Positions 8,775 through 18,602 of a DNA stretch of 64,000 nucleotides are shown piece after piece (the first letter of the stretch is position 1; each line of letters starts with the position of its first letter). The stretch comes from an uncultured Poribacteria bacterium. GTDB taxonomy: Bacteria > Poribacteria > WGA-4E > WGA-3G. Under the pieces are notes generated by a model. The model was not told where the DNA came from, did not search any database, and worked only from the letters and a program-made list of their open reading frames with translations. The stretch lies in assembly GCA_951828385.1 (NCBI GenBank), contig OX639973.1, positions 5,509,200-5,573,199 on the forward strand, read 5' to 3'. The translations under genes and the position numbers were made by a program.

Positions 8775-10001
8775 TTAGGTGCCTCGGGGCAGGGTGCTTG
8801 AATGAAATTCCGAGATGCTTTTTTCAACGCCGCGGCGCAGCATTTCATCACTGAGATGGAACGCCTCGCGTATTGTTATTGGCAGTTTCTGCTTCTGCTC
8901 TATTGAATCAAGCAATCGTTGGTTCGATACTACAACAACCGAATCAGCATTTCTTTGAAGTTCTTGTAATCCGTGTTCTGCTTTTTTGGCGCGACGTTGA
9001 CCTTCAAAATTGAACGGCTGTGTCACAATGCCCACGGCTAAAGCACCCTGTTCTCTCGCGAGTGATGCAATCACGGGTGCTGCTCCTGCCCCCGTTCCGC
9101 CCCCCATTCCAGCAATGAGAAAGACAAGGTCTGCATCTGCAACGATGGCATTGAGTCTTTCTTTATCTTCTTCAGCGGCTTTTTTGCCTATCTCTGGATC
9201 TGCTCCAGAAAACCCTGGAGTGGTGTTAGCACCGATCAGGATTGGCGTTGTATCATTACATTTGTCGAGTGTTTGTCGATCTATATTCACAACGTAAAAT
9301 TCAATACCTGTCAAACCGGATTCTATCATCCATTTGACGGCGTTACCGCCCGCTCCACCGACACCAATAACTTTAATTTTCGGTTGGATGTGTTTGGATT
9401 TTTCCTGTTTGGTTGACATGGTTCCCCCTCTTTCAAGTTCGACACCGAACTCTTTGCGGAGAAGTTCGCGTGCCTGTCTTAATTGAGTCTTGATAGTGCC
9501 TATCGCTAATCCAAGTTCGCCGTGGATTTCCTTGATACTCCACAATTCCAAGTAGTATAGAATCGCAACGTTACGCACTTTATCTGGGAGGTGAAACACT
9601 GCTTCTCTTAGATCGTTACACAGTTCTGTTTCCCGAAAACGTGCGACCGCGTCCTGATCAATGTGATCGGTCAGGTCAGCGTAACTCTGTGGAATATCAG
9701 TTCTTGAATGATGAACAGATGCATAGTATCGGGTGCAAGCGTTGTAAGCGATGCGCTGCAGCCATCCCCCAAAACTTCCGATATTCCGCAGTCCGCTGAT
9801 GTTTTCCCAGACAGCCCGCCAGATGTCCATGAGTATCTCTTCAGCGTCCCGACGTTGTCTCGAATTTGCGATAACCACTTTCCAGACGCGAGGACTGTAA
9901 CGCGACATCAACTCTGTAAATGCGGATTCATCACCGGCTTGTACAAGTTGGATGAGTTCTTCATCTTTCAAATCAGTGTGCATTGATAGATCCGATTGCA
10001 T
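8775..10001 (-). CDS. ECF sigma factor domain fused to a truncated FtsZ GTPase domain
   Basis: A 408-aa continuous ORF. Residues 12-190 are an ECF sigma factor: region 2 (DEELIQLVQAGDESAF, DAEEILMDIWRAVW) and region 4 (LPDKVRNVAILYYLE with HTH IKTQLRQARELLRK). Residues 195-399 are FtsZ: IKVIGVGGAGGNAV (209-222) and tubulin signature GMGGGTGAGAAP (298-309). FtsZ similarity stops at GVEKSISEF; the T7 loop and whole C-terminal subdomain are missing, so GTP binding is possible but normal polymerisation is not expected. M195 (ATG at 9419-9417) begins the FtsZ part and has its own GAGGGGG ribosome site, so a separate short FtsZ-like product may also be made. The wall gene cluster at 51833-64000 suggests a normal ftsZ lies elsewhere. 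Confidence 0.85.
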   Translation of the reverse strand: MQSDLSMHTDLKDEELIQLVQAGDESAFTELMSRYSPRVWKVVIANSRQRRDAEEILMDIWRAVWENISGLRNIGSFGGWLQRIAYNACTRYYASVHHSRTDIPQSYADLTDHIDQDAVARFRETELCNDLREAVFHLPDKVRNVAILYYLELWSIKEIHGELGLAIGTIKTQLRQARELLRKEFGVELERGGTMSTKQEKSKHIQPKIKVIGVGGAGGNAVKWMIESGLTGIEFYVVNIDRQTLDKCNDTTPILIGANTTPGFSGADPEIGKKAAEEDKERLNAIVADADLVFLIAGMGGGTGAGAAPVIASLAREQGALAVGIVTQPFNFEGQRRAKKAEHGLQELQRNADSVVVVSNQRLLDSIEQKQKLPITIREAFHLSDEMLRRGVEKSISEFHSSTLPRGT

Positions 10002-10174
10002 AGACAGTCCTCAATTTGATTTTAACTTAATGAGCGGGATTCTTCGGGAGGCGGTTTAAAAAAATACAATTTGTTGAGAATTTATTTATGAGGCATTACC
10101 GAAATATGCAGACAATTCAGTCGAATCGCCTGTTGTCAGTTGTGATAATTTTTCGCTGAACCTCTCGCAACGAC

Positions 10175-11626
10175 TTATATCTCTGAACGGAGGAAGACAA
10201 GGAATGCACCTGAAAGAAATATACCGAGCAGTAAAATGAGCAACAGTATATCCATTATAGCCGAGTTGAGTGTATCTTGAAAAGTTAACTTATCCTCAAA
10301 CATCGGGATAGCCGCTGGTGAGACAGGCTTTTCTGACATGCCTTTCGGGATGCCGATGAAGTGAAGGCTTTCTGGATCTGCGCTATCCATTTCAACGATA
10401 AAGTCTCGGAACTGACGGGTATGAAGATGGCAATTTTCTAAGAACTGCAAATGGCGATTAAAACCTGTGCCTGCCATGGATTCAAGGGCGTATTGGACAA
10501 TCGCTGCAGGGGAGCACCGCGTTATTTGTCTTGCGTGTAGGACTTGCGCGCTTTGTGCCGCGAGATGCTGGCGGCTCAGCTGCTCCCGCGTCTCCATGTC
10601 TTTGTTCACGAACTCGCGCTGGATCTCTAATTCCGAAGTCTCTACCTCTGCAACTGCTTCCTGAGAGGTTCCTGCTGATTGACGGCGTTCTTTTAAAGTT
10701 TCCCTTTTATTGAGGAAATCGCTTAAAATTTGGTCGAAGGCGGTACTTTTTGCCTTCCGAAATTGATGGTGCGTTTGGACAGAGGGCATCCATTTTGTCG
10801 AGAGAGTGCCGAGGGTTGATGGCATAAACACTACGGCGGTCACCCAAATTAGCAACAGGACAACGAGGCTTAACCGGCTTTCTCGTGTCATCGCGGAGAC
10901 GATGAGTCCAATTGCGATGAAGATGCCAGCATAGCAAGAAGCGATGAGGACGATGAGCCCTACGCGTCCCCAGTCTGTCCCACTGAGCTGCGTCCAACTC
11001 TCGGTGGAAATGATGGCGAGATTGAACAACACTGCAAAATAGAAAGGGATGAGGACTGCAATCAGCGAGCCAAGGAATTTACCGACTAACAGGGCGGGAC
11101 GCGAGATGGAATTTGCGAGACACAGCCGCAGCGTCCCGCGTTCTCGTTCCCCTGAGAGCGCGTCAAAGGTAAAGAGGAGGGGAATGAAAGAGAGCAGATA
11201 AGTGATGATAAAGACCCAATCAATCACCACGGCGGTCGGGCGGTGATTGCTGATCGCATCCATATTTAGACGTGGAACGCCCATTGCCCAAATGTAGGAC
11301 AGTCCGTATAGCCTCCAGAAACCACCACTTACGCTTTTGCTTGGCAAAAACGCGTCCCCTCCATCGGCAATGAAGGTGAGCGATGAAGGACGTTTGTATA
11401 GTTTACCCGGACCCTTTTGTAGCATCGCATACAACTGGGTGCGGGATTTCAACTCGGTGTGGGAGGCACTAACGTTCTCGGAATATTTCCGAATCCGTTC
11501 CGGATGTGTCTGAAGATGTACAACGGCGTTGGTGACCATTAGTGCTACGAGGATGAGCGTTGTTAAAGCAAAGCGTAGACTCGTAAGATGGTCTAAGAGT
11601 TCGCGTGTAACAATATGCCAAATCAT
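10175..11626 (-). CDS. ABC-2-type permease, type A
   Basis: A 483-aa membrane protein. TM1 follows MIWHIVTRELLDHL. A large external loop spans about 45-130. A helix bundle then includes LLFTFDALSGERERGTLRLCL, the coupling segment of this permease family. A second soluble segment (about 285-440) with a coiled-coil-like stretch precedes a final helix ending in FLRSEI. Related to the protein at 24493-25899. Its neighbour (11894-13462) is a different but related permease, so the two probably form a heterodimer. No stand-alone ABC ATPase is encoded nearby. Substrate unknown. Confidence 0.8.
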   Translation of the reverse strand: MIWHIVTRELLDHLTSLRFALTTLILVALMVTNAVVHLQTHPERIRKYSENVSASHTELKSRTQLYAMLQKGPGKLYKRPSSLTFIADGGDAFLPSKSVSGGFWRLYGLSYIWAMGVPRLNMDAISNHRPTAVVIDWVFIITYLLSFIPLLFTFDALSGERERGTLRLCLANSISRPALLVGKFLGSLIAVLIPFYFAVLFNLAIISTESWTQLSGTDWGRVGLIVLIASCYAGIFIAIGLIVSAMTRESRLSLVVLLLIWVTAVVFMPSTLGTLSTKWMPSVQTHHQFRKAKSTAFDQILSDFLNKRETLKERRQSAGTSQEAVAEVETSELEIQREFVNKDMETREQLSRQHLAAQSAQVLHARQITRCSPAAIVQYALESMAGTGFNRHLQFLENCHLHTRQFRDFIVEMDSADPESLHFIGIPKGMSEKPVSPAAIPMFEDKLTFQDTLNSAIMDILLLILLLGIFLSGAFLVFLRSEI

Positions 11627-11808
11627 TCTTTTAATGTTCCTTGCGGTTCGATTAGAGCAGCTGTAGAAAAAATGATTCTCTCCGTATATCCAGCCCGGCC
11701 CGTTGGTTGGGCTTACATGCCTTGGCCCTATCTGTACCTAACTGAAGCCTGATAACTATAGTAAAGTCTACAATTACTTGGACATGACAGAGAAATAGTT
11801 TTCGGTCT

Positions 11809-11892
11809 TCAGTTGTCGGTTAAAAGGGGATCCGTTAGCCGATAACCTCTAACCTCTTAACTGACGACTGACAACCGATAACTGATAACCAT
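11809..11892. repeat. GATAACTGA-type short-repeat tract
   Basis: Short imperfect units such as GATAACC, ACTGACGACTGACAACC and GATAACTGATAACC. The same vocabulary forms a longer tract at 59047-59242. The rest of 11627-11893 holds a small GC-rich hairpin and a shortened TTTACTATA element near 11757. Confidence 0.65.
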
Positions 11893-11893
11893 T

Positions 11894-13462
11894 TTATACT
11901 TCAATTTTGATGAAGACCAGAAATGTTGCCATGAATAGGACGAGGTTGATGAAGACCAGCAAGAGTAATTCCGGTAGGGCGCGCTGTGCGTTGATGCTGA
12001 TATCTGCCCGCTCAAAACGAAAGTCAGGCAGAATCGACCAGTCTACGGTTCCTTGATTCGTTGAAAACCACTGTAGACTTGCGAAGGCATCTCTCTCATG
12101 AAAAGCGTCAATGAGAGTGCGCCGGTATGTCTGCGCGGCTCGGATATAGTCTGTCATGCTGTCTAAATCGGTACCTGCCCACGCCGCGGTTGCGAACGTG
12201 TAGAGGCTTGCAGGGCTAAGTTTCATGAGTCGTTCATCCCATCGTGCTTGCCTGCGGGATATCTGTGCGACCAGTTGCTCCCCAACTAAGTACACCTTCT
12301 CGGCATTCTGGATTTGCAGTGTCGCGGCAAATTCATAATAACGGCGCAAGTGTGTTACCAAGGGATCCGCGGTATTTTTCAATTCGATTTCGATGTTAAC
12401 CCGAGGGAAATCTCCGAGATACCACCCCCCGCCTTTAAAGAAGTCGGTACCTGTAAATGTATCGAAAAATAGTGGAGGGTCTCCCTTAAGCGGACTGCTC
12501 GCCAAGAACCGATCTCGTTCTCGATCTGCCTCTTCCCGAATCTGTGCTATCTGCTGGTTAGCGGATAATTTCTCTGCACGCATGTCGCCGACTGGATTCA
12601 GGGCAAACCGGCTCCAGTTTGGATAGACAAGCACCAAAATTACCCACAGGAACATACAGAGCATCAGGGACGTGGCAGCCCGGCGGGTTGTTGCGGAAAT
12701 GAGCAGACCAATCAGGTAGAAAACCGATAGATAGACGATTGTTGTCAAAACAATGCCACCGATTCGTAGAAAGTCGTCTGTGCCGAATTGCAGGGAGCGC
12801 GCGAAAGAACACTGAATCAGGGCGAGCAGTAGACTCATTAGCACAGGGAGCAGCAGACAGCCCATCGCTGCGAGATATTTGGCAAGCAGGACGCTCCCGC
12901 GCCCGACAGGGTGTGAAAGCACCAAGCGCAAGGTGCCGGTTTCCCAATCTCCTGCAATGGCATCATAAGCGAAAAGCAGGGACAGCAGACTCAACACAAC
13001 TTGAAAGATAAAGGCAAGATCTATCTGTGAAAAGAGATACAGATATGGATTATTTATACCGAGGGGTACCCCGGGGTTTGAGAGGGACGGGACGCTACCA
13101 AACGCCCACTGTTCTTCCTCTGGTCTGACATCAGCTATTGGGTCTGATAGGGCTGGCACACTGTCAAACGCTATGTCAATATCACTGCCAAAACGCGTCT
13201 CTAAGCCAGCACTAAAGAGACTTAGAGGGTTCGGAGGACGCTGAACTTTCAACTTCAAGACCGAATAGGCAGGTGTTGCGGCGACTGTCTCGCGATTCAC
13301 GGCTTCTTTCTGACTATAGTCGGCGAGACGCTCTTCGTGTGCACCGATCAAGACAAACGTATTGGTAACGACAAGTAAGAGTGTAATGATGACCGCAGCA
13401 AAAAAACGCGCGCTCATCAGATGGGTCAAAAGTTCTTGGCGTATCAGGGTTAGGAATATCAT
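11894..13462 (-). CDS. ABC-2-type permease, type B
   Basis: A 522-aa membrane protein starting MIFLTLIRQELLTHLMSARF. One N-terminal helix is followed by a soluble loop with RPPNPLSLFSAGLE (about 77-90) and an acidic insert holding a degenerate internal repeat (FDSVPALSDP, FGSVPSLSNP). A helix bundle carries FAYDAIAGDWETGTLRLVLSHP, where the usual GERERGT is GDWETGT. The long C-terminal soluble region and last helix end in VFIKIEV. Closest window relative is 25907-27442. It starts directly after the stop of the PhyH gene (TAA then ATG), so the two are probably co-transcribed. Confidence 0.8.
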   Translation of the reverse strand: MIFLTLIRQELLTHLMSARFFAAVIITLLLVVTNTFVLIGAHEERLADYSQKEAVNRETVAATPAYSVLKLKVQRPPNPLSLFSAGLETRFGSDIDIAFDSVPALSDPIADVRPEEEQWAFGSVPSLSNPGVPLGINNPYLYLFSQIDLAFIFQVVLSLLSLLFAYDAIAGDWETGTLRLVLSHPVGRGSVLLAKYLAAMGCLLLPVLMSLLLALIQCSFARSLQFGTDDFLRIGGIVLTTIVYLSVFYLIGLLISATTRRAATSLMLCMFLWVILVLVYPNWSRFALNPVGDMRAEKLSANQQIAQIREEADRERDRFLASSPLKGDPPLFFDTFTGTDFFKGGGWYLGDFPRVNIEIELKNTADPLVTHLRRYYEFAATLQIQNAEKVYLVGEQLVAQISRRQARWDERLMKLSPASLYTFATAAWAGTDLDSMTDYIRAAQTYRRTLIDAFHERDAFASLQWFSTNQGTVDWSILPDFRFERADISINAQRALPELLLLVFINLVLFMATFLVFIKIEV

Positions 13463-14263
13463 TTAATTTAAAAATTCATTGGGGACCTGTGAACTCGGAT
13501 AGTCCTTGTTTTCATCTCGATTCAAAACGGGTTCAGGGATGTCGTCATTCCAATAGTCTGGAATAGTGTTTGGACGGCGAATCCATACGAGAAGCATTGT
13601 GCGTCGTCTGTCCGTATAGTTTTTCCGTACGGAATGCAGAAGGCGCGCGTCTCGCATCACTAATGAACCTGCTTTCACACAAACCTCCACCTGGTCTGGA
13701 TGCTCACTGAACATCACAGCATATTTTTTCTTAGATTCTGATCCTGGCTGTAAAACATTACCTTGTTTGCTTGCATAGAGAAGTTTATCGTGTAAATCAA
13801 TGCGCTTGCGATGTGTGCTCGGAATAACCTTCAAACATCCGTTTTCGGGTGTTGTATCAGTAAGATAATACTTTATAAAAATATCTTGCGGCCAAGGCGC
13901 GCAACTAATTGGATCATTCCAATGGTACCAATCTTGATGCCAATAGAGGGGTGGGGCTCCTGGATCTTTCGTCAGAATAGTGATACCTTTGGCGACTGGG
14001 AAATCGCCAAACCCCATTTCTTCTAACGCATTGAGAGCAGGGGGCCATTCTAACAGTTTCTGAACGAGCGTATTGTCTTTACCTGCAACAAGCATATGAT
14101 GCCCGTGATATCTGGTGTGGTCTGGCGGCACATAATTAGCGATAAGCCGTTCCGATTCGTCACGGAGTTCCTGCAAGGATGCATCTGTGAGAATGTTGTC
14201 TATCACACAGAAGCCATCGCGAATCATTTGCTCTCGTTTTTGTAACGCGACTTCAGGGGTCAT
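13463..14263 (-). CDS. Phytanoyl-CoA dioxygenase (PhyH) family oxygenase
   Basis: A 266-aa Fe(II)/2-oxoglutarate-dependent oxygenase. The metal-binding facial triad is visible: H109-x-D111 in YWHQDWYHW and H210 in RLLHSVRKN, followed by arginines about ten residues on that would bind the 2-oxoglutarate carboxylate. Members hydroxylate very different small molecules; nothing here fixes the substrate. No signal peptide, so cytoplasmic. Head of a probable operon with the type B permease immediately downstream. Confidence 0.88.
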   Translation of the reverse strand: MTPEVALQKREQMIRDGFCVIDNILTDASLQELRDESERLIANYVPPDHTRYHGHHMLVAGKDNTLVQKLLEWPPALNALEEMGFGDFPVAKGITILTKDPGAPPLYWHQDWYHWNDPISCAPWPQDIFIKYYLTDTTPENGCLKVIPSTHRKRIDLHDKLLYASKQGNVLQPGSESKKKYAVMFSEHPDQVEVCVKAGSLVMRDARLLHSVRKNYTDRRRTMLLVWIRRPNTIPDYWNDDIPEPVLNRDENKDYPSSQVPNEFLN

Positions 14264-14316
14264 TAAAGTTCTCCATATAGTTTATTTATACCTACTCAAC
14301 GATAAATAGGTCATTG

Positions 14317-15222
14317 CTATTTTGGATCGTTGGATGCTGCAAATTGTAAGTGATACAACCGAGCATAAAGCCGACCCTGAGCTAGCAACTCCTGATGAGT
14401 CCCTATTTCCACAATTTTACCGTTTTCCATCGCAAGAATCACATCGGCATTTAGCACGGTAGACAATCGGTGTGCAATCACAAAGGAAGTCCTTCCCTTC
14501 ATCAACCGCTCTAAGGCTTCTGTAACGACCCGTTCCGTCTCCGAGTCCAGTGCGGAAGTGGCTTCATCTAAAAGGAGAAGTTTCGGACGCGAGCCCGCAA
14601 TCCCCTCTTGAAGCCGGGAGGAAATACTTTCTTTTTCATGTAAGACCTGCTTTGAAGCGTTCTGCACAGGTCTTCGGAAAAGAACTGGAAGATACACTAC
14701 AGCGAGCGTAAACGGAATACTAAAAAGCCCCAACCAGGGATTCACCCAAAACACGACCGCCAGGGTGATAACAAATTCAACCCCACCAACGACAATCCAT
14801 CCGCTCGCCAAAATCCCTTCCGCGGCGGACGCTGTATCCGTATTGACGTAAGCCATGATCTGTCCGGTTGTATGATTATCGTAGAAACGGCACGGCAGGA
14901 ATCGCAGATGTTGGTAGACCTTCAGTTGCATATCCCGGCGGGTTTGAGCTGTAACCTTGGACACAAAATATCCCGTTCCAAGACTTGTCAGATAAGTCGC
15001 AAGGGCAATCCCGAACCACACGCCCACAAGGACGAATAGATAGTCAGCATCTTTTTCACCAAAGACGCGATCCAGAAATTGGCCTTCCACCCACGGGGTG
15101 AATAGGAAGAGCCCCCGGGACCCCGCATAGACGAGCAGGCACAAAAGTGCTAACCCCCAATACGGTTTGAGAGCACCCAACAAGCGGACAGCAATTTTAG
15201 CACTTCCTAAATTCTGTTTCAT
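14317..15222 (-). pseudogene. ABC exporter with in-frame loss of Walker A and signature motif
   Basis: The first about 215 residues are an ABC exporter membrane domain (TM helices, [23 protein letters not shown]). The sequence then jumps directly to the end of a nucleotide-binding domain: [19 protein letters not shown] (Walker B, D-loop) and [10 protein letters not shown] (H-loop). Walker A, Q-loop and the LSGGQ signature, about 250-280 residues in a normal exporter, are absent although the frame is kept. The product should not hydrolyse ATP. ATG at 15222-15220 is chosen because AAGG lies 8 bp upstream; a GTG at 15231 overlaps the preceding gene. The coding frame is otherwise intact, so the deletion may be recent, or an assembly error. 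Confidence 0.8.
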
Positions 15223-15224
15223 TT

Positions 15225-16493
15225 TCAACACCTTAACGCTTCAATTGGTGACATCCGCGTGGCTTTTATAGCGGGATACAGCCCGAAACTGACACCAAGC
15301 AACATTGAGAAAAAGATGGATATCAATGCCCACTGTACGGAGAGGACTGCGGGCCATTCAGGGACAATTTTCACGATACGCACTGCTATATGTGCCATCC
15401 CTTTGCTTGCCAAAACACCGAGTCCGATGCCGAATATACCACCGATGCTACATAAGAGAATAGATTCACTAAGGAACTGTAATAAAATGTCTGCCCGCTT
15501 CGCACCACACGCGTTTCGCAGTCCGATTTCTCGGGTACGCTCCCCGACAGCAACCAACATCATATTCATAATGCCGATCCCACCGACAAGGAGAGAAAAA
15601 CCGGCGATACCCCCTAATGCGGTCTTTATGATCGTACTGATTTTCATCAGGCGCGCTAGTCCTAAGCGCACGTCGAAAATAGCAAAGAAATCGTCTTGTC
15701 CTCGGTGGCGTTTCCTGATGACGGCTTTAACCGCCTCAATTGCCCGAGGCATGTCCTCTACGGTGGGCACTTGAACAGCAATCTGTGGAATTCGATTGTT
15801 GCCTGTGAAACGTTGCTGAACAGTGGTAATCGGCATAAAAACGAGATCGTCGAAACTGAATCCGAATTCAAGACTCCGTCCACGCGGCACCAGTGTGCCG
15901 ATAACGGTGAGGCGTTCTTTTGTAGCATTTGTTGTACGCCGAGCAATCTTAATCTCTTTTCCGAGTGGAGACACCTCACCGAACAACCCCGTCGCGACAT
16001 TCGCGCCGAGCACAGCGACTTTGGTCGAATTTTTAACGTCTTCCTCGGAGATAAACCGTCCTGTTGCCAATTCCCACGCCAACGCTACGGTGTAATCTTC
16101 ATCTACACCGTTATAGCCAGCACGGATGTTTGTGCCATCTGAGACTTGTATCAGCACACGCGACCACTCTGGAACCCGGGGGGCAACAATCTGCACAGAT
16201 GGGCATTCCCGCTCGATTGCCTGTACGTCGCCATAGTTAAGGTATTCTCCACTCCGGACTCGGACACGACGCCCTGAAACCCATTTGGAAGTGACTTGTA
16301 AAACTGTGAAGACGTTAATCCCACCTATTTTTTCGAGATCCTCAAGGATAATAGTTTTGGCACCGTCGCCAATAGCAACCATTGCGAGCACCGCTGCGAT
16401 ACCAATCGTAATGCCGAGCATCGTCAGTAAAGAACGAAGTTTGCTTGTAAGCAGAGCTCTGATTGCCACGGCGACAGATTCAATGAAAATCAT
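15225..16493 (-). CDS. MacB/FtsX-family ABC permease
   Basis: A 422-aa protein with the typical layout: TM1 ([22 protein letters not shown]), an extracytoplasmic MacB-PCD domain (about 50-245), then three C-terminal helices (about 280-415) with the conserved [20 protein letters not shown]. Such permeases use a separate ATPase for mechanotransmission or export across the envelope; the partner ATPase gene is not adjacent. The downstream ABC exporter remnant starts 2 bp after its stop. Confidence 0.9.
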   Translation of the reverse strand: MIFIESVAVAIRALLTSKLRSLLTMLGITIGIAAVLAMVAIGDGAKTIILEDLEKIGGINVFTVLQVTSKWVSGRRVRVRSGEYLNYGDVQAIERECPSVQIVAPRVPEWSRVLIQVSDGTNIRAGYNGVDEDYTVALAWELATGRFISEEDVKNSTKVAVLGANVATGLFGEVSPLGKEIKIARRTTNATKERLTVIGTLVPRGRSLEFGFSFDDLVFMPITTVQQRFTGNNRIPQIAVQVPTVEDMPRAIEAVKAVIRKRHRGQDDFFAIFDVRLGLARLMKISTIIKTALGGIAGFSLLVGGIGIMNMMLVAVGERTREIGLRNACGAKRADILLQFLSESILLCSIGGIFGIGLGVLASKGMAHIAVRIVKIVPEWPAVLSVQWALISIFFSMLLGVSFGLYPAIKATRMSPIEALRC

Positions 16494-16583
16494 TCGGATT
16501 GCCTTGAGGTGTCAGGTAATAGACCTATCAATTGACACGCTTTCCGCCTGAACCGTTCAGTAAACATCTATCCCGTCTTCCGA

Positions 16584-18311
16584 TTAGGAATCCAGGAGCA
16601 TTGTACAGAGGACGCAGATATGTCCTTCCTCGCCAATTGGTTTAACAACGAGAGGTTCCAGCGCATTCGTGAACTCCAGCGATACCGACTCCGTTTCAAT
16701 GTGCGTGAGCGTCTCTATCAGCAGCTGCGCATTCATACCAATACGGATACTGCCATTGCTGGATTCCACTGCTAATGTCTCATGTGCCTCATCCAGTTCA
16801 GAGGTTTCCGCTGAGACCCGAATCTGTTGTTCATCTATCTCTAAACAGACCTTAAAGGTTTTGGGATCTGATACCAACGCAACCTTACGCATCGCACGCA
16901 AAATAGGTACTTTCGGTACAACTGTCCGCACCTCTGGAGACACCGGAATGATTTTCTCATACGGCGCATATTCAGCGTCTATCAATTGCGTTGTCAGCGT
17001 GGTATACTCATCGGCAAAGAGAATCTGGTTCTCGAGGCGTGAAATCTTTACCTTTGAGGAATTAGCAAAGGTTCGCTCAATTTCTTTGACGGCTTTGAGC
17101 GGTACGATGAACCCATCTTTGTCCTCAGATAACTTGAGCGGTTCACAATGTGCAAGTGCAAGTTGAATGGCATCAGTTGCAACGACTTCGGTTCTATCTT
17201 CAAGAAGATTAAAATAGAGTCCATTTAGAAATTGGCGACGATCCTTTGTGGGTGCAGCAAATGCAGTTTTGTGGAGAATAGACCGTAGAACTTCCCCATC
17301 AATAGCAAATGCTTCTGGATCAACAACTGGGAATTGTGGAAACGCTTTGTCGGGAAACCCAACGATTTTGCGCACACTGTCCCCACAGGTAATTTCGACG
17401 TGATCGTCTTTCGTTGTTGCTAAATCTATCGGTTGCTCGGCGGGCCACGTTTTAACGATATCCGCCAATTTTTCGGCGGGGACGAGGATCGATCCCGCTT
17501 CTTTGACGGTTCCGTCAACCTTCATTCTGATACCCATTTCCGTGTCCGTTGCCATACACTCAATCGTGCTCCCTTCCGCGTGGATGAGAACATTTGAGAG
17601 AATCGGCAAAGTTTCCCTCTCACTCGCGATACTCTGCAGCACTTGTAGGGAGTCCAAAAGGACATCTCTTTGAAAAGTTAATTTCATTCCAAAATCTCCA
17701 TTCAAATGTTTGTGGAAGCGATGCTCGCCTCCAATTGTGATGTCTAACGCCTCTTGAATCATGAACTCATATTTTTTTAAGCGCTGCCGGGCACGGCGAA
17801 GGCGACTCTTGATGGTGTTTTCTGATATACCTAAAAACTCGCTGATTTCTGAAGATGTCATATCCTCAAAGTAGTGGAGTGTGATAACCGTCCGATCGTT
17901 CCGCTTCAACTTCGCAAGCAGCTGCTCGACGAGGACGCGTTGCACCTCAGCAGTTGTTTTCGCGTATTCTGCGGCAACAAATCGCGAATATGCCTCTGTC
18001 TCTATGCCCGTGATATCGGTTTCTTCCAGAGACCCGACTTGTAGTTGATTTTTCCGAAACCATGCAATACAGAGTCGATTCGCAATCTGATACAGCCACC
18101 TTTTGAACTGTGTTGGGTCCTGCAAGGTTTCCAATTTCTGTGAGACTTGAAGGAAAGTCTCTTGTGTAATATCTTCAGCGATATGGAAATCCTTTATTTT
18201 CCGCCATGCGTACGTATGGATCTGCTTCTGGTATTTCTTTACCAGATTGGCAAAGGCATCCTCATCACCTACGAGGGTGCGCTGGATCAACTTAACATCA
18301 TCACTTCTCAT
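16584..18311 (-). CDS. ECF sigma factor domain fused to DNA polymerase III beta sliding clamp
   Basis: A 575-aa continuous ORF. Residues 1-185 are an ECF sigma factor: DDVKLIQRTLVGDEDAF, DFHIAEDITQETFLQV (region 2), then SSEISEFLGISENTIKSRLRRARQRLKK (region 4). After a linker of about 20 residues, 209-575 read as a complete 367-aa DnaN clamp beginning MKLTFQRDVLLDSLQ, with LPILSNVLI and the later clamp domains. No stop separates them. The DnaN ATG (17687-17685) has its own GGAG eight bases upstream, so a clamp alone may be made from the same mRNA. The sigma part is closely similar to the protein at 40367-40987. Whether this is the only dnaN of the genome cannot be seen. Confidence 0.87.
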   Translation of the reverse strand: MRSDDVKLIQRTLVGDEDAFANLVKKYQKQIHTYAWRKIKDFHIAEDITQETFLQVSQKLETLQDPTQFKRWLYQIANRLCIAWFRKNQLQVGSLEETDITGIETEAYSRFVAAEYAKTTAEVQRVLVEQLLAKLKRNDRTVITLHYFEDMTSSEISEFLGISENTIKSRLRRARQRLKKYEFMIQEALDITIGGEHRFHKHLNGDFGMKLTFQRDVLLDSLQVLQSIASERETLPILSNVLIHAEGSTIECMATDTEMGIRMKVDGTVKEAGSILVPAEKLADIVKTWPAEQPIDLATTKDDHVEITCGDSVRKIVGFPDKAFPQFPVVDPEAFAIDGEVLRSILHKTAFAAPTKDRRQFLNGLYFNLLEDRTEVVATDAIQLALAHCEPLKLSEDKDGFIVPLKAVKEIERTFANSSKVKISRLENQILFADEYTTLTTQLIDAEYAPYEKIIPVSPEVRTVVPKVPILRAMRKVALVSDPKTFKVCLEIDEQQIRVSAETSELDEAHETLAVESSNGSIRIGMNAQLLIETLTHIETESVSLEFTNALEPLVVKPIGEEGHICVLCTMLLDS

Positions 18312-18602
18312 CGGACATCTCCAGTAAGGTTATTTTTACGAAGGGGATTGGACGGTTCGTACATTTCTCAGGTAGGTGTGCTTAAAAAGCGTGAAGAATA
18401 GGTAGTCAATTCACTTCACTATATAGTGACGCGAATTTGGAAGAAAAAGGTGCATAATTCTGAAAAAGAATCTAATAGGACGGACGCAAACACCATTGGG
18501 GAAAAAAGCGGACGCTTCGGATGCGGCAAGCGAAACCGTGAAAAGAGAGTCCGCCGAAGCACGGGGACCTCAGCGAACAGAGGCTTGCTGCGTAAACCCT
18601 GT

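Noticed and set aside
15259-15774. 171-codon plus-strand ORF
   Set aside because: Antisense shadow of the MacB-like permease; no start signal.
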